Origin: Prevotella sp.
GTDB lineage: Bacteria; Bacteroidota; Bacteroidia; Bacteroidales; Bacteroidaceae
Direction of reading: 5' to 3'
Assembly: GCA_017442765.1 (NCBI GenBank)
Contig: JAFRZC010000083.1
Coordinates: 1 to 6,576, forward strand
DNA: 6,576 bases
The notes below the pieces were generated by a model. That model did not search any database. It saw only the letters and a program-made list of their open reading frames with translations, and had not been told where the DNA came from. The position numbers were made by a program, and so were the translations under genes. Below, in pieces: positions 6,091 to 6,576 of the stretch (its first letter is position 1; every line of letters starts with the position of its first letter).

Positions 6091-6576
6091 TTATTGTTGC
6101 ATGAGGAATGCTTTGAAGTCGTCGAACCGTGCTGACAGGCCGACGGCCTGCTTCTGTCCTTTCATGAAGGCGGCGAGCCTGTCGGGGATAGGCAGGTCGA
6201 TGGCCAGTGTCTCGTCAACAGTCTGCTTGAACTTTGCCGGGTGGGCGGTCTCGCAGAAGATGCCGGTCTCGCCCGGCTGCAAACCGTCTTTTAGGGCTTG
6301 GTAGCCGCAGGCTCCGTGTGGGTCAAGGACGTAGCCTGTCCGCCCGTAGCACTGGCGCATGGTCTGACGGATTTCCTCATCGGTGTAGGTTGCTCCGCTG
6401 ATGAGACCGCTGATGCGCTCGTGGTTGCCCTGATAGAGGTCGAGGATGCGGGCGAAGTTCGACGGGTCCCCTACGTCCATGGCGTTGGCGATGGTTTGTT
6501 TCGAGGGCTTCGGCTCGTAACGTCCATTCTTTAGGTAATTGTAGAAAATGTCGTTGGCGTTGTTGGCGGCAATGAA
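6091..6576 (-). CDS. thrC: Threonine synthase, C-terminal part (5' end beyond the window)
   Basis: An open frame of 161 codons runs from the right edge to the TAA at 6091-6093; the gene start lies outside. Threonine synthase converts O-phosphohomoserine to threonine with PLP. The segment begins FIAANNANDIFYNYLKNG and continues TIANAMDVGDPSNFARI, a strong signature of the family, followed by YVLDPHGACGYQAL and FCETAHPAKF near the C-terminus. An ATG at 6478-6480 (in NAMDVGD) is internal, not the start. The PLP lysine lies in the missing N-terminal part. No obvious rho-independent terminator follows the stop; an array of 22-bp palindromic units starts about 50 bp downstream. A functional link to glycine cleavage (threonine can be a glycine source) is possible but only inferred from adjacency. 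Confidence 0.95.
   Translation of the reverse strand, partial: FIAANNANDIFYNYLKNGRYEPKPSKQTIANAMDVGDPSNFARILDLYQGNHERISGLISGATYTDEEIRQTMRQCYGRTGYVLDPHGACGYQALKDGLQPGETGIFCETAHPAKFKQTVDETLAIDLPIPDRLAAFMKGQKQAVGLSARFDDFKAFLMQQ

Overview
The window is a compact, single-direction stretch (all genes on the minus strand, transcribed right to left) of a Bacteroidetes chromosome, most likely Prevotella or a close Bacteroidales relative. The basis is protein style, AT-rich leaders without clear Shine-Dalgarno sequences, and a good match to the Bacteroidetes promoter form (TTTG, 20 bp, TAnnTTTG) in front of lplA. The genus is an inference and no database search was possible.

Layout from right to left (5' to 3' of the transcripts): the 3' part of thrC (threonine synthase) enters from the right edge and stops at 6091. 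A 360-450 bp non-coding spacer follows. It holds an array of 19-bp palindromes repeating every 22 bp (5890-6043), a patch with no recognisable function (5730-5889), and the promoter. Then come lplA (lipoate-protein ligase), gcvT, gcvH, gcvPA and gcvPB. Together the five genes are a near-complete glycine cleavage module: LplA can attach lipoate to the H protein, the two-subunit P protein decarboxylates glycine onto the lipoyl arm, and T passes the one-carbon unit to tetrahydrofolate. The L protein (dihydrolipoamide dehydrogenase) is not in the window. gcvPA and gcvPB overlap by 4 nt and are probably translationally coupled.

The enzymes are ordinary; the unusual material is repeat DNA. Apart from the gcvPA/gcvPB overlap, every spacer I can see has its own short repeat: 8-bp units at the end of gcvPB, 10-bp units plus a perfect 32-bp inverted repeat between gcvPA and gcvH, 7-bp units between gcvH and gcvT, different 7-bp units between gcvT and lplA, and 22-bp palindromic units between lplA and thrC. 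At two genes (gcvPB and lplA) the last codons and stop lie inside the repeat. A copy of the gcvH-gcvPA repeat also lies inside lplA, where it encodes about 20 extra residues just before the active-site lysine. I found no RNA gene, CRISPR, insertion sequence, riboswitch or defence system.
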